A stretch of 64,000 nt of DNA from positions 248,001-312,000 of the forward strand of contig NZ_BMLM01000002.1 of the NCBI RefSeq assembly GCF_014645235.1, given 5' to 3'. The position numbers and the translations under genes were made by a program. Shown piece after piece: positions 54,369-63,756 of the stretch; positions within the stretch are counted from its first letter, which is position 1; each line of letters opens with the position of its first letter. This DNA comes from Agrococcus terreus (lineage in GTDB: Bacteria > Actinomycetota > Actinomycetes > Actinomycetales > Microbacteriaceae). Under the pieces are notes generated by a model, which ran no database searches, was not told the origin of the DNA, and saw only the letters and a program-made list of their open reading frames with translations.

Positions 54369-55382
54369 ATGGCTGGGATCTCGCCCGCCGAGCAGGCCGC
54401 GATGGCCCGCGCCCGCGAGCTCGCGCTGCGCGGCCCGCGCGGCGTCAACCCGCAGGTGGGCGCCGTGCTGCTCGCGCCCGATGGCGCCGTGCTCGCCGAG
54501 GGGTGGCACCGCGGCGCCGGCACGCCCCACGCCGAGGTCGACGCGCTCTCCCGCGTGAGCCCTGCGCAGGCCCGCGGCACGACCGCGGTCGTCACCCTCG
54601 AGCCCTGCAACCACACCGGGCGCACCGGCCCGTGCGCCGAGGCGCTCGTGGCCGCGGGCGTCGCCCGCGTCGTCCACGCATCCGCCGATCCCGGCGACGC
54701 CTCGAGCGGCGGCGCCGAGCGCCTCCGGGCCGCCGGCGTCGACGTCGCCCGCGCCGACGAGGCCGAGGGCGACGCGCTCATCGCCGACTGGCTCTTCGTG
54801 CAGCGCACCGGTCGCCCCCGCGTCACCGTGAAGTGGGCGCAGTCGCTCGACGGCCGCGCCGCGGCCGCCGACGGCACGAGCCGCTGGATCACCGGCCCGG
54901 AGGCGCGCGCGCACGTGCACCGCGAGCGCGCCGCGCACGACGCGATCGCCGTCGGCACCGGCACCGTGCTCGCCGACGACCCGCAGCTCACCGCCCGCAT
55001 CGACGGCGAGGACGCGCCGCAGCCGCTGCCCGTCGTCTTCGGCGACCGGCCCGTGCCCGAGGCCGCGGCCCTGCGACGCCATCCGCGCGGCCTCCGCATC
55101 GCCACCCGCGACCTCGAGCGCGAGCTCTTCGCCCTCGCGGCCGACGGCATCCAGGCCCTCTACGTCGAGGGCGGGCCGACGCTCGCGAGCGCGTTCCTGC
55201 GCGCGGGCCTCGCCGACCGCCTCACCGTGTACCTCGCGCCGACCCTCCTCGGAGGCCCGCGCACCGCCCTCGACGACATCGGCGTCGGGACCATCGACGA
55301 GCAGCGCCGCCTCACGGTGTCGCGGCTCGAGCAGCTCGGCCGCGACCTCCTGGTCGAGGCCACGACAGAGAAGGAGCGGTGA
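54369..55382 (+). CDS. ribD: Bifunctional riboflavin biosynthesis deaminase/reductase
   Basis: A 337-residue two-domain enzyme for the second and third steps after GTP cyclohydrolase II. The N-terminal deaminase has the zinc site HAEVDAL (H54, E56) and PCNHTGRTGPC (C80, C89). The C-terminal reductase has VTVKWAQSLDGRAAAADG, RWITGPEAR, VGTGTVLADDP and YVEGGPTLASAFL. ATG 54369 follows GGAGAGGAC; earlier in-frame ATGs fall inside the riboswitch. The stop overlaps ribE. Confidence 0.96.
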   Translation: MAGISPAEQAAMARARELALRGPRGVNPQVGAVLLAPDGAVLAEGWHRGAGTPHAEVDALSRVSPAQARGTTAVVTLEPCNHTGRTGPCAEALVAAGVARVVHASADPGDASSGGAERLRAAGVDVARADEAEGDALIADWLFVQRTGRPRVTVKWAQSLDGRAAAADGTSRWITGPEARAHVHRERAAHDAIAVGTGTVLADDPQLTARIDGEDAPQPLPVVFGDRPVPEAAALRRHPRGLRIATRDLERELFALAADGIQALYVEGGPTLASAFLRAGLADRLTVYLAPTLLGGPRTALDDIGVGTIDEQRRLTVSRLEQLGRDLLVEATTEKER

Positions 55383-55993
55383 TGTTCACCGGCATCATCG
55401 AAGAGCTCGGCGAGATCGTCTCGTTCGAGCAGGCGGGCGACGCGTGGCGGCTCACCGTGCGCGGCCCCGTCGCCGTCAGCGACGCCGGCCACGGCGACTC
55501 GATCGCGGTGAACGGCCTGTGCCTCACCGTCGTCGAGCAGACCGCCGACGCGTTCACCGCCGACGTCATGCAGATCTCGGTCGACATGTCGACGCTCGCC
55601 GACCGGCGCGCGGGCGACCGCGTGAACCTCGAGCGCGCCGCGGCCCTCGGCAGCCGGCTCGGCGGGCACATCGTGCAGGGCCACATCGACGGCACCGCGC
55701 GCGTGCGCTCGGTCGCCGAGGGCGACGGCCAGCGCACCATCCGCTTCGCGCTCGACCCGGCGCTGGCGCACCTCGTGGTGCGCAAGGGCTCGATCGCCGT
55801 CGACGGCGTGAGCCTCACCGTCTCGGCCGTGAGCGGCGCCGACGAGGCCGAGCAGTGGTTCGAGGTCTCGCTCATCCCCGAGACGCTCGTCGCCACCACC
55901 CTGGGCTCGCTCGCCGCCGGCGACCGGGCCAACCTCGAGACCGACATCGTCGCTCGCCACGTCGAGCGCATGCTCCAGTGGGAGGGCCGATGA
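55382..55993 (+). CDS. ribE: Riboflavin synthase, alpha chain
   Basis: A 203-residue protein made of two similar barrels. The N-terminus MFTGIIEELGEI is diagnostic. The repeat pair is SIAVNGLCLTV and SIAVDGVSLTV, with GGHIVQGHIDG between. It dismutates two lumazines to riboflavin. The ATG overlaps the ribD stop, and its own stop overlaps ribBA (ATGA). Confidence 0.96.
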   Translation: MFTGIIEELGEIVSFEQAGDAWRLTVRGPVAVSDAGHGDSIAVNGLCLTVVEQTADAFTADVMQISVDMSTLADRRAGDRVNLERAAALGSRLGGHIVQGHIDGTARVRSVAEGDGQRTIRFALDPALAHLVVRKGSIAVDGVSLTVSAVSGADEAEQWFEVSLIPETLVATTLGSLAAGDRANLETDIVARHVERMLQWEGR

Positions 55994-57249
55994 GCATCAC
56001 CACCATCGACGTCGCCATCGCGGCGCTGCGGGAGGGACGCCCCGTCATCGTCGTCGACGACGAGGGGCGCGAGAACGAGGGCGACCTCGTCATGTCGGCG
56101 CAGCTCGCGACCGCATCCTGGATCGCGTTCCTCGTGCGCCACACCTCCGGCTACCTGTGCGCACCGCTCACCGCCGCGCGCGCCGACGAGCTCGCGCTGC
56201 CGCTCATGGTGCTCGAGAACGAGGACGAGCGGCAGACCGCCTACACGGTCACCGTCGACGCCGCCGACCGCTCGACCACCGGCATCTCGGCCGACGACCG
56301 CGCGCACACGCTGCGCGTGCTCGCCGACCCGGCATCGACGCCCGCGAGCCTCCGCCGCCCCGGCCACGTCGTGCCGCTGCGCGCCGTCGAGGGCGGCGTG
56401 CGCGAGCGCAAGGGCCACACGGAGGCGACCGTCGAGCTCCTGCAGCTCGCGGGCCTCGCGCCCGTGGGCGTGATCGGCGAGCTCGTCGAGGACGACGGCG
56501 AGATGCGCCGCCTCCCCTCGCTCATCCGCTTCGGCGAGGAGCACGACCTGCCGGTCATCACCATCGAGGACCTCGTCGAGCACCTCGACGCCGGCTCCAT
56601 CCCCTCCGCCTGCCGCGGCGGCGCCTCGCAGGAGGACGCGCGCGTCTCGTTCGAGGTCGAGACGCACGTACCGACGCGCTTCGGCACGTTCCGGATGGCC
56701 GCCTACCGCGACCGCCAGACGGGCGCCGACCACGTGGCGATCGTCGCGGGCGAGCTCGGCCCCGAGGCGCTCGTGCGCGTGCACTCCGAGTGCCTCACGG
56801 GCGAGGCGCTGCACTCGCTGAAGTGCGAGTGCGGGCCCCAGCTCGACGCGGCCCTGCAGGAGATCCGGGCGAACGGATCCGGCATGGTCGTCTACCTGCG
56901 CGGCCAGGAGGGGCGCGGCATCGGCCTCATCAACAAGCTGCGGGCGTACCGCCTGCAGGAGGACGGCCTCGACACCCTCGACGCCAACATCGCGCTCGGC
57001 CTGCCGGCGGACGCGCGGGAGTACGGCGCCGCGGCGGCGATCATCCGGCAGCAGGGCGTCGAGCGCGTGCGCCTGCTGTCGAACAACCCGCTGAAGCGGG
57101 ACCAGCTCGAGGCGCACGGCGTGCCGGTCACGGAGCTCGTGCCGCTCGTCGTCGGCGTCAGCGAGTTCAACGAGCAGTACCTGGAGGCGAAGCGGGACCG
57201 CATGGGCCACCGCCTCCCCCAGACCATCGAGCGGACAGGAGAGGCCTGA
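55990..57249 (+). CDS. ribBA: Bifunctional DHBP synthase / GTP cyclohydrolase II
   Basis: A 419-residue fusion. The N-terminal RibB half (to about 205) has DDEGRENEGDLVMSA and the GHTEATVELLQLAGL region and makes 3,4-dihydroxybutanone phosphate. The C-terminal RibA half has the zinc Cys set in HSECLTGEALHSLKCECG and GRGIGLINKLRAY and opens GTP. Both halves look complete. The stop overlaps ribH (TGATG). Confidence 0.97.
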   Translation: MSITTIDVAIAALREGRPVIVVDDEGRENEGDLVMSAQLATASWIAFLVRHTSGYLCAPLTAARADELALPLMVLENEDERQTAYTVTVDAADRSTTGISADDRAHTLRVLADPASTPASLRRPGHVVPLRAVEGGVRERKGHTEATVELLQLAGLAPVGVIGELVEDDGEMRRLPSLIRFGEEHDLPVITIEDLVEHLDAGSIPSACRGGASQEDARVSFEVETHVPTRFGTFRMAAYRDRQTGADHVAIVAGELGPEALVRVHSECLTGEALHSLKCECGPQLDAALQEIRANGSGMVVYLRGQEGRGIGLINKLRAYRLQEDGLDTLDANIALGLPADAREYGAAAAIIRQQGVERVRLLSNNPLKRDQLEAHGVPVTELVPLVVGVSEFNEQYLEAKRDRMGHRLPQTIERTGEA

Positions 57250-57722
57250 TGGCCGGAGCAGGATCCCCCACGAACCAGGGCCTCGACGCGAGCGGCCTCC
57301 GCATCGCGATCGTCCACGGACGCTGGCACCAGCAGATCGCCGACGGGCTGCTCGAGGGTGCCCGCCGCGCGCTCGCCGAGATGGGCGCCGACGTGCTCGA
57401 GCTCCCCGTGCCGGGCGCGTTCGAGCTGCCGGTCGTCGCGCAGGCGGCGCTCGAGGCGGGCGCCGACGGCGCCGTCGCGCTCGGCGTCATCATCCGCGGC
57501 GGCACGCCCCACTTCGAGTACGTCGCGCAGGCGGCGACGGTCGGGCTCACGGAGGTTGCGGTGCGCACCGGGAAGCCGGTGGGCTTCGGCGTGCTCACGA
57601 CCGACGACGAGCAGCAGGGCCTCGACCGCGCGGGCCTCGCGGGCTCGAAGGAGGACAAGGGCCGCGAGGCCGCCGAGGCGGTCGTCGAGGCCGCGCTCGC
57701 CCTGCGCTCGCTGCGCGGCTGA
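57249..57722 (+). CDS. ribH: 6,7-dimethyl-8-ribityllumazine synthase
   Basis: A 157-residue enzyme that condenses the RibD and RibB products into lumazine and forms large shells. IAIVHGRWH, PVPGAFELPVVA, the catalytic His in GTPHFEYV and FGVLTTDDEQQG are present. It is the last gene of the operon and is followed by a strong terminator. Confidence 0.96.
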   Translation: MAGAGSPTNQGLDASGLRIAIVHGRWHQQIADGLLEGARRALAEMGADVLELPVPGAFELPVVAQAALEAGADGAVALGVIIRGGTPHFEYVAQAATVGLTEVAVRTGKPVGFGVLTTDDEQQGLDRAGLAGSKEDKGREAAEAVVEAALALRSLRG

Positions 57723-57753
57723 CGCCGCAGCATCCCCGCCGACCACGGCCACC

Positions 57754-57788
57754 GACGACGCCCGGCGCCCTGTGCGCCGGGCGTCGTC
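57754..57788 (+). terminator. Terminator of the rib operon
   Basis: Perfect 15-bp stem (57754-57768 with 57774-57788, core GACGACGCCCGGCGC) and a 5-base loop, about 30 bases after ribH. Confidence 0.8.
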
Positions 57789-57834
57789 GCGTCCGGCGCG
57801 CCGCCGGACGCGCATCGGGGGACGCGGGCGGCAC

Positions 57835-57840
57835 TACGCT
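57835..57840 (+). promoter_or_regulatory. -10 box, MHS transporter gene
   Basis: TACGCT about 120 bases before the ATG. The leader between them has no recognised riboswitch; GGAG lies just before the ATG. Confidence 0.4.
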
Positions 57841-57960
57841 GGAGTGCCGCCTCCTGGGATCGACGACGCTCCCGAGACGGCCGGTGCGTCACGAGCGCGC
57901 CGTGCGCCACGGCCCGCAACCCGGTCACGACGCGTCGCAGAGCCACCCCTCCGGAGCAGC

Positions 57961-59319
57961 ATGTCCACCCCCACCAAGACGACGGGCAAGGCGAACACGC
58001 CCCGCCGCGTCATCCTCGCCAGCCTCATCGGCACCTCGATCGAGTTCTACGACTTCTACGTCTACGCGACGGCAGCCGTGCTCGTCTTCCCCGCACTCTT
58101 CTTCCCCGCCGACGACCCCACGGCCCAGCTGCTGTCGTCGTTCGCGGTCTTCGGCGTCGCCTTCGTCGCGCGTCCCGTCGGCTCGATCGTGTTCGGCCAC
58201 TTCGGCGACCGCATCGGCCGCAAGGCGACGCTCGTCGCCTCGCTCCTCACGATGGGCGTCGCGACGGTGCTCATCGGCTGCCTCCCCACGGCGCTCACGC
58301 CCGGCTGGGAGATCCTCGCGCCCGCGCTGCTCGCGGTGCTGCGCTTCTGCCAGGGCCTCGGCCTCGGCGGTGAGTGGTCGGGCGCCGCGCTGCTCGCCAC
58401 CGAGAACGCCCCTCCCGGCAAGCGCGCCATCTGGGGCACCTTCCCGCAGCTGGGCGCCCCCATCGGCTTCATCCTCGCGAACGTCACCTTCATCGCCATC
58501 GCCTTCTCGATGAGCGAGGAGGCCTTCCAGGCCTGGGGCTGGCGCATCCCGTTCCTCGCCTCCGCGATCCTCGTGGTCGTCGGCCTCTGGGTGCGCCTGT
58601 CGCTCCTCGAGACGCCCGCCTTCACGAAGGTCGTCGAGCGCAAGGAGGTCGTGAAGCTGCCGCTCGCGTCGGTGTTCCGGCGCAACTGGGTGCAGCTCAT
58701 CCAGGGCACGTTCATCATGCTCGCGACCTACGTGCTCTTCTACCTGATGACCACGTTCACGCTCACCTACGGCACGCGCGCGGTCGACGCGGAGGTCGCG
58801 GGCCTCGGCTACGAGCGCACCGACTTCCTGTGGATGCTCATCGTCGGCGTGGTCTTCTTCGGCGTCTTCACGCTCGTCGCGGGCCCGCTCGCCGAGCGCT
58901 ACGGCCGCCGCAAGATGCTCGGCGCGGTCTCGGTCGGCATCGTGCTGTTCGGCCTCGTCTGGGTGCCGCTCTTCTCGGCCGGCTTCGCGGGCGCGATGGC
59001 GCTGCTCATCATCGGCTTCTCGCTCATGGGCCTCACGTTCGGCCCGATGGCGGCGTTCCTGCCGGAGCTCTTCCCCGGCAACGTCCGCTACACGGGCTCG
59101 GCGATCGCGTACAACTTCTCGTCGATCCTCGGAGCGGCGCTCACGCCGTTCGTCGCCACGGCGCTGTGGACGGCCGCGGGCGGCTCGACCGTGCTCGTCG
59201 GCCTCTACCTCGCGGGCGCCGCGATCCTCACGATCATCGCGCTGTGGCTCACGAAGGAGACGCGCGACCAGGAGTACGTCGAGAACAGCTCGGTGGTGGT
59301 CGCGGCCGAGGCGCCGTGA
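57961..59319 (+). CDS. MFS transporter, metabolite:H+ symporter (MHS) type
   Basis: A 452-residue permease with twelve hydrophobic segments. ASLIGTSIEFYDFYVYATAA at the first helix, GHFGDRIGRKATLVASL (loop 2-3) and RFCQGLGLGGEWSGAALLATE are signatures of the ProP/ShiA/KgtP group. Substrates in this group are organic acids, betaine or shikimate; which one cannot be told. It stands alone between the rib operon and the convergent surE pair. Confidence 0.93.
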   Translation: MSTPTKTTGKANTPRRVILASLIGTSIEFYDFYVYATAAVLVFPALFFPADDPTAQLLSSFAVFGVAFVARPVGSIVFGHFGDRIGRKATLVASLLTMGVATVLIGCLPTALTPGWEILAPALLAVLRFCQGLGLGGEWSGAALLATENAPPGKRAIWGTFPQLGAPIGFILANVTFIAIAFSMSEEAFQAWGWRIPFLASAILVVVGLWVRLSLLETPAFTKVVERKEVVKLPLASVFRRNWVQLIQGTFIMLATYVLFYLMTTFTLTYGTRAVDAEVAGLGYERTDFLWMLIVGVVFFGVFTLVAGPLAERYGRRKMLGAVSVGIVLFGLVWVPLFSAGFAGAMALLIIGFSLMGLTFGPMAAFLPELFPGNVRYTGSAIAYNFSSILGAALTPFVATALWTAAGGSTVLVGLYLAGAAILTIIALWLTKETRDQEYVENSSVVVAAEAP

Positions 59320-59338
59320 CCGTCGCCTGACGTGCGAC

Positions 59339-59370
59339 GAGGGGGCGGGGCCGTGCGGCTCCGCCCCCTC
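59339..59370. terminator. Bidirectional terminator, MHS transporter gene / surE
   Basis: GAGGGGGCGG (59339-59348) pairs with CCGCCCCCTC (59361-59370), with further inner pairing of GCC and GGC. It lies between convergent genes. Confidence 0.8.
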
Positions 59371-59389
59371 CGTCGTCTGTGGATGCGCG

Positions 59390-60139
59390 CTACGCGCCCC
59401 AGTCGACCGCGGTGACGGTCGCGAGGCCGGAGGCGAGCCGCTCCATGTCGGTGCCGGGCGCGTCGGCGGCGCTGTGCTGCCGGATCGAGAGGCGCACGTC
59501 GTCGCCGTCGACCTCGGTCATCGTCGTCTGGACGATGCCGAACGGGGCGAGCGGCGCCTCGACGAGCTCGACGCCCTCCGCCGTCGCGACGTTCGGCACG
59601 TTGAGGTTGTGCACGGTGCCGGCGGGCGAGGCGAGCAGCGTCGGCAGCACGCGGGCCACGACGTCCGCCGCGGTCGCCCAGTGGTGCTCCACGTCGTCTG
59701 CGAGGCCGACGTCGAGCGAGGCGGCGAGCGCCCGCACGCCGCCCTGACCCGCGGTGAGGGCCGCGCCGACGGTGCCGGAGTGCAGGATGGCGGTGCCGAC
59801 GTTCGCGCCGCGGTTGATGCCCGAGAGCACGACGTCGGGCGTCGGCCCGAACGAGCCGTGCAGCGCGAGCAGCACGATGAGCGCCGGCGCCGCGTGGACC
59901 GCGTGGGCCTCCGCGTCGAGCCCCACGACCTCTCGGCGCTCGGAGCGCACCGTGCCCTTGCCCCCGGCCGCGGTCACCGCCGCGCCCTGCGTCGCGATGA
60001 TCGAGGCGCTCGCGCCCGAGTGCTCCTCCGCGGGCGCCGCGATCACCACCTCGAGCCCCGCATCCGCCGCCGCCCGCGCGAGGGCGGCGAGCCCCGGCGA
60101 GTCGATGCCGTCGTCGTTCACGATGAGCGCTCGCATCAT
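59390..60139 (-). CDS. surE: 5'/3'-nucleotidase SurE
   Basis: A 249-residue phosphatase acting on nucleoside monophosphates. The metal site is LIVNDDGIDSPG near the N-terminus with the Ser and Asn of SGINRGANVG and the conserved EEHSGASAS. The start is ATG 60139 or 60136. The ATG overlaps the stop of the upstream sugar-kinase gene (ATGA), so the pair is translated together. Confidence 0.93.
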   Translation of the reverse strand: MMRALIVNDDGIDSPGLAALARAAADAGLEVVIAAPAEEHSGASASIIATQGAAVTAAGGKGTVRSERREVVGLDAEAHAVHAAPALIVLLALHGSFGPTPDVVLSGINRGANVGTAILHSGTVGAALTAGQGGVRALAASLDVGLADDVEHHWATAADVVARVLPTLLASPAGTVHNLNVPNVATAEGVELVEAPLAPFGIVQTTMTEVDGDDVRLSIRQHSAADAPGTDMERLASGLATVTAVDWGA

Positions 60140-61062
60140 GCCTCCTCGATGTCGTCCAGCTCCACCTGCTCCGCGATCGCGCGGATGGCCTCGGCGTCGC
60201 CCGTGCCGAGCCCGCGCCGCGTCGCGTTGACCGCGCCGGCGGCCGCCCCCATCCGGATCGCGTCGGCCTGCGCGCCGCCCTCGGCGAGCACCGAGGCGAC
60301 GCCCGCGGCATACGAGTCGCCCGCGCCGCGCGTGTCGACCGGCTCGAGCTGCGGCGCCGAGACGCGCCACGCGCCCGCGTCGCCCACGACGATCGAGCCT
60401 GCGTCGGCCCGCGTCACGGCGACGAGCGCGATGCCCTCCTCGTGGAGGGTCCGGGCGGCGGCGATGAGCTGCTCCTCGTCGTCGCCGTCGTCGACGCGGC
60501 CGTCGTCGACGAGCTCCTCGTGGCTCACCTTGAGCACGTCGACGCCGCCCTCGAGCGCCGCCTCGAGCCGCGGCCCGGCGAGGTCGACGAGCACAGTGGT
60601 GCCGAGCGCGCGCACGTCGGCGGCGAGCCGCCGGTAGACGTCGGGCTCGAGGACGTCGTCGCCGTCAGGGCCCGAGAGGATGACGAGGTCGGCGCGCGCC
60701 GCCTCGCGGAGCGTCGCCGAGTAGAGGTCGTCGAGGGCGTGGCGCTCGAGCGACGAGCCGTCCTCCTCCACGACCGCGACGCGCTCCCCCTCGCGACGGT
60801 CGTGCACGTACGCGGGCGCGATGCCGTCGCGCTCGATCGCGACGGTCTCGAAGCCCTCGTCGTCGAGGAGGTGCCGCACCACGGTGCCCACCTCGCCGGT
60901 GACCGTGCACGTGAGCACGACCTCGGCGCCGAGCGCCACGAGCATGCGCGCCTGCCAGACGCCCTGCCCGCCGACGTGGAGGTGGACGTCGGCCTCGTCG
61001 CCGAGGCGCTCGACGGTGACGGTGAGGGACGGGGCGGGAGCGAAGACGAGGATGCGCGGCAC
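60136..61062 (-). CDS. PfkB-family kinase, substrate unknown
   Basis: A 308-residue ribokinase-fold protein. The C-terminal DTRGAGDSYAAGV holds the catalytic Asp and anion hole. The N-terminal substrate motif is HVGGQGVWQARML, where most relatives have GGKGxN. The fold and start (ILVFAPAPSLTVTVERL) resemble 1-phosphofructokinase-like enzymes. Co-translation with surE hints at a nucleoside or ribose-related substrate, but that is speculation. Confidence 0.85.
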   Translation of the reverse strand: MPRILVFAPAPSLTVTVERLGDEADVHLHVGGQGVWQARMLVALGAEVVLTCTVTGEVGTVVRHLLDDEGFETVAIERDGIAPAYVHDRREGERVAVVEEDGSSLERHALDDLYSATLREAARADLVILSGPDGDDVLEPDVYRRLAADVRALGTTVLVDLAGPRLEAALEGGVDVLKVSHEELVDDGRVDDGDDEEQLIAAARTLHEEGIALVAVTRADAGSIVVGDAGAWRVSAPQLEPVDTRGAGDSYAAGVASVLAEGGAQADAIRMGAAAGAVNATRRGLGTGDAEAIRAIAEQVELDDIEEA

Positions 61063-61119
61063 GTCCCCACGCTAGGAGGGCGACCTGGGCGGGTCGTGGA
61101 GGGTCGCGACCGACCGGCC

Positions 61120-61956
61120 TCAGCGCAGGAACAGCGACTTGAGCCGCGCCGTCGTGAACCAGAGGCCGAGCACGATCATGACGCCGAAGTACAGGAGGTG
61201 GATGCCGATGGAGGGCTGGATGAGCCCCGTCGTCAGCTGCCGGATCATGTCGACCCCGTGCCACAGCGGCATCGCCTGGATCACCCACTGCACGCCCTGC
61301 GGGTAGACCTCGATCGGGAAGAACGTGGCGGAGAGCAGGAACATCGGCATCATCACGAAGTAGACGTAGTCGAGGTGCTGGAACGTCTTCATGTAGCTCG
61401 TGACGGCCATGCCGAACGACGCGAACGCGAACGCGATGACGAGCGCGGCGGGGATCGCGAGGATCGCCGTCCACGACAGGTTGAGCCCCAGCAGCGTCGT
61501 CACGACCATGAAGCCGCTCGCGTAGAGCAGACCGCGGAAGAGCGCGAGCAGGATCTCGCCGAGCGCCACGTCGAGCGGGCCGAGCGAGGTCGAGAGCATC
61601 TGCTGGTAGAGGTTCGCGAAGTTCATCTTGAAGAAGACGTTCATCGTCGAGTCGTAGACGGCGCCGTTCATGGCGCTCACCGCCATGAGCGCGGGCGCGA
61701 TGTAGGCGGCGTAGGGCACGTCGGCGCCGTAGAAGGAGACCGAGCCGATGAGGGCGCCGAGCCCGAGGCCCATCGAGAGCAGGTAGAAGACCGGCTCGAA
61801 GAAGCCCGTCATCACGACGATCCAGTTGTTCTTCGCGATCACCTGGAGGCCGCGGGCGACGACCGAGCGGGTGTTGCCGGCGTAGAGGCCGCGCAGCGGG
61901 CCGCGGATGCGCGGGGCGGGCGCCTCGAGCAGCTCGTAGGGCTTGAGCTCGGTCAT
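61120..61956 (-). CDS. ABC-2 type exporter permease (second)
   Basis: A 278-residue membrane protein with six hydrophobic segments. GFFEPVFYLLSMGLGLGALI, SVSFYGADVPYAAYIAPALM and MLLSATFFPIEVYPQGVQW are typical of DrrB-like permeases. It overlaps the first permease gene (ATGA) and is the last gene of the operon. Together with its partner it should form a heterodimeric exporter; the cargo is unknown. Confidence 0.9.
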   Translation of the reverse strand: MTELKPYELLEAPAPRIRGPLRGLYAGNTRSVVARGLQVIAKNNWIVVMTGFFEPVFYLLSMGLGLGALIGSVSFYGADVPYAAYIAPALMAVSAMNGAVYDSTMNVFFKMNFANLYQQMLSTSLGPLDVALGEILLALFRGLLYASGFMVVTTLLGLNLSWTAILAIPAALVIAFAFASFGMAVTSYMKTFQHLDYVYFVMMPMFLLSATFFPIEVYPQGVQWVIQAMPLWHGVDMIRQLTTGLIQPSIGIHLLYFGVMIVLGLWFTTARLKSLFLR

Positions 61957-62825
61957 CGGTCGAGCCTCCTGCGGAAGGTGCGGATGGAGAGCGCGCACGT
62001 GACGGCCGCGAGCGCCACGAGGAAGAGCACGTGCACGAGCACCATCCCCGGCGCGAGCTCGGCGCCGTAGAGCGCGACGCGGCCGAGCTCGGCCGCGTGC
62101 CACAGCGGCGAGATCCAGCCGATCCACTGCAGGTACAGCGGGAGCGTCTCGAGCGGGAAGTAGGTGCCCGAGAAGAGCGTGAGGGGCACGACCACGAAGC
62201 GCTCGATGAACGAGAGCTGCCCGCGGTCCTCGGTCTGCGTCGCGACCCACGACATGACGGCGAAGCCGACCGCGACCGAGAGCAGCAGGCCGATCGGGAG
62301 GAGCAGCAGGGCGCGCACGCCGTCGCCGATGCCGAAGACCGCGATGACGCCCGCGAAGGCCGCGAGCGGCAGGACGACGCGAGCGAGCACCGACACCTGG
62401 AAGCCGACGACGATCTGCCAGGCGCTGATGGGCGTGCCGTTCATGGCGAAGAACATCGGGAACCACTTGAAGCCGCCGAAGACGCCGTAGGTGTTCTCCT
62501 GCGAGGCCGTCTGCATGACCGTCGCCATCGCGAGCGCGGGCGCGAGGAACGTCAGGTACGGCACGCCGTCGACGCCCTCCGAGCCCTGGTTCGCGTCGAC
62601 GAGGAGCCCGAGCCCGAGGCCGAGGCCCATGAGGTAGAGGAACGGCGAGCCGATGCCGATGAGCGCCCACGACGCGACGTACGAGCGCATCGCGCGGATG
62701 CGGTGCTCGGCCACGTACCACCAGCCCCACGCGCGGGCGGATCCGGCGACGGCCGCGTGGTCGACGTCGCCCGACACCCAACCGCTGCGGGTCGGCGCGG
62801 CGCTGCCGGGCTCGAGCGCGCTCAT
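61953..62825 (-). CDS. ABC-2 type exporter permease (first)
   Basis: A 290-residue permease with six hydrophobic segments after a 45-residue cytoplasmic start. GIGSPFLYLMGLGLGLGLLV, FLAPALAMATVMQTASQENT and FSGTYFPLETLPLYLQWIGW are the DrrB-type features. It overlaps both neighbours by four bases (ATGA), so the three exporter genes form one unit. Confidence 0.9.
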   Translation of the reverse strand: MSALEPGSAAPTRSGWVSGDVDHAAVAGSARAWGWWYVAEHRIRAMRSYVASWALIGIGSPFLYLMGLGLGLGLLVDANQGSEGVDGVPYLTFLAPALAMATVMQTASQENTYGVFGGFKWFPMFFAMNGTPISAWQIVVGFQVSVLARVVLPLAAFAGVIAVFGIGDGVRALLLLPIGLLLSVAVGFAVMSWVATQTEDRGQLSFIERFVVVPLTLFSGTYFPLETLPLYLQWIGWISPLWHAAELGRVALYGAELAPGMVLVHVLFLVALAAVTCALSIRTFRRRLDR

Positions 62826-63748
62826 TCGACAAGGGAGCGTCCGGTGAGCCGGAGGAAGACGTCCTCCAGGCTCGACCGGCGCACCAGGCTCGTGATGGGC
62901 TGCAGCCCGCGCTCGTGCACGGCCGACATCGCCGCCTCGCCGTCGTCGTCGTAGACGAGGACGCGGTCGGGCAGCACCTCGATGCGGTCGCCGATGCCCT
63001 CGATGGCGCGCGCGGCCTCCTCGTTGCGCGAGGAGCCGAAGCGCACCTCGAGCACCTCGCGCGTGGAGTACTGGCGGATGAGCGCGGAAGGGCTGCCCTC
63101 GGCGACGATGCGGCCCTTGTCGACGACGACGAGGCGATCGCAGAGCTGCTCGGCCTCGTCCATGTAGTGGGTGGTGAGCACGAGCGTCGTGCCCTCCTCC
63201 TTGAGCCGGAAGAGGCGGTCCCACAGCACGTGCCGGGCCTGCGGGTCGAGGCCGGTGGTCGGCTCGTCGAGCAGCATCGCCTTCGGGCTGTTGATGAGCC
63301 CGCGGGCGATCGTGAGGCGCCGCTTCATGCCGCCGGAGAGGCCGTCGACGCGCGCCTTGCGCTTCTCGACCAGCTGCGCGAACTCGAGCAGCTCCTCGGC
63401 CCGCCGCTTCACGTACGGCAGCGGGAGGCCGAAGTAGCGCCCGTAGACGATGAGGTTGTCGATGACCCGCAGCTCCTCGTCGAGCTGGTCGGCCTGCGGC
63501 ACGATGCCGAGCTGGGCGCGGATCTCGGGACCGTGGCTCTCGGGGTCGAAGCCGAGCACCGACAGCCGCCCGTCGCTGCGGGTGGAGGTGGCCGCGATCA
63601 TCCGCATCGTCGTCGACTTGCCCGCGCCGTTGGGGCCGAGGAACCCGAACGCCTCGCCGGGCTCGATGGCGAAGTCGATCCCGTCGACGGCGGTGAAGTC
63701 GCCGTACTGCTTCCGCAGGCCCACGGCCTCGATGACTGGTGCTGGCAC
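62822..63748 (-). CDS. ABC exporter ATP-binding protein (DrrA-like)
   Basis: A 308-residue ATPase with Walker A GPNGAGKST (38-46), the Q-loop IVPQADQLDEEL, signature LSGGMKRRLTIARGL, Walker B AMLLDEPTTGLD and the switch His LTTHYMDEAEQ. The C-terminal domain (about 220-308) is of the DrrA type. The family exports drugs or lipids. GTG 63748 is chosen because upstream codons run into the promoter; TACGCT lies 8 bases before it. Confidence 0.93.
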   Translation of the reverse strand: MPAPVIEAVGLRKQYGDFTAVDGIDFAIEPGEAFGFLGPNGAGKSTTMRMIAATSTRSDGRLSVLGFDPESHGPEIRAQLGIVPQADQLDEELRVIDNLIVYGRYFGLPLPYVKRRAEELLEFAQLVEKRKARVDGLSGGMKRRLTIARGLINSPKAMLLDEPTTGLDPQARHVLWDRLFRLKEEGTTLVLTTHYMDEAEQLCDRLVVVDKGRIVAEGSPSALIRQYSTREVLEVRFGSSRNEEAARAIEGIGDRIEVLPDRVLVYDDDGEAAMSAVHERGLQPITSLVRRSSLEDVFLRLTGRSLVE

Positions 63749-63756
63749 GAGACCCG

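Noticed and set aside
54209-55150. Minus-strand frame over the riboswitch and ribD
   Set aside because: ribD and the conserved RFN element explain the sequence.
57841-57960. Riboswitch in the 120-base leader of the MHS transporter gene
   Set aside because: No conserved aptamer core was recognised; the leader has only weak pairing.
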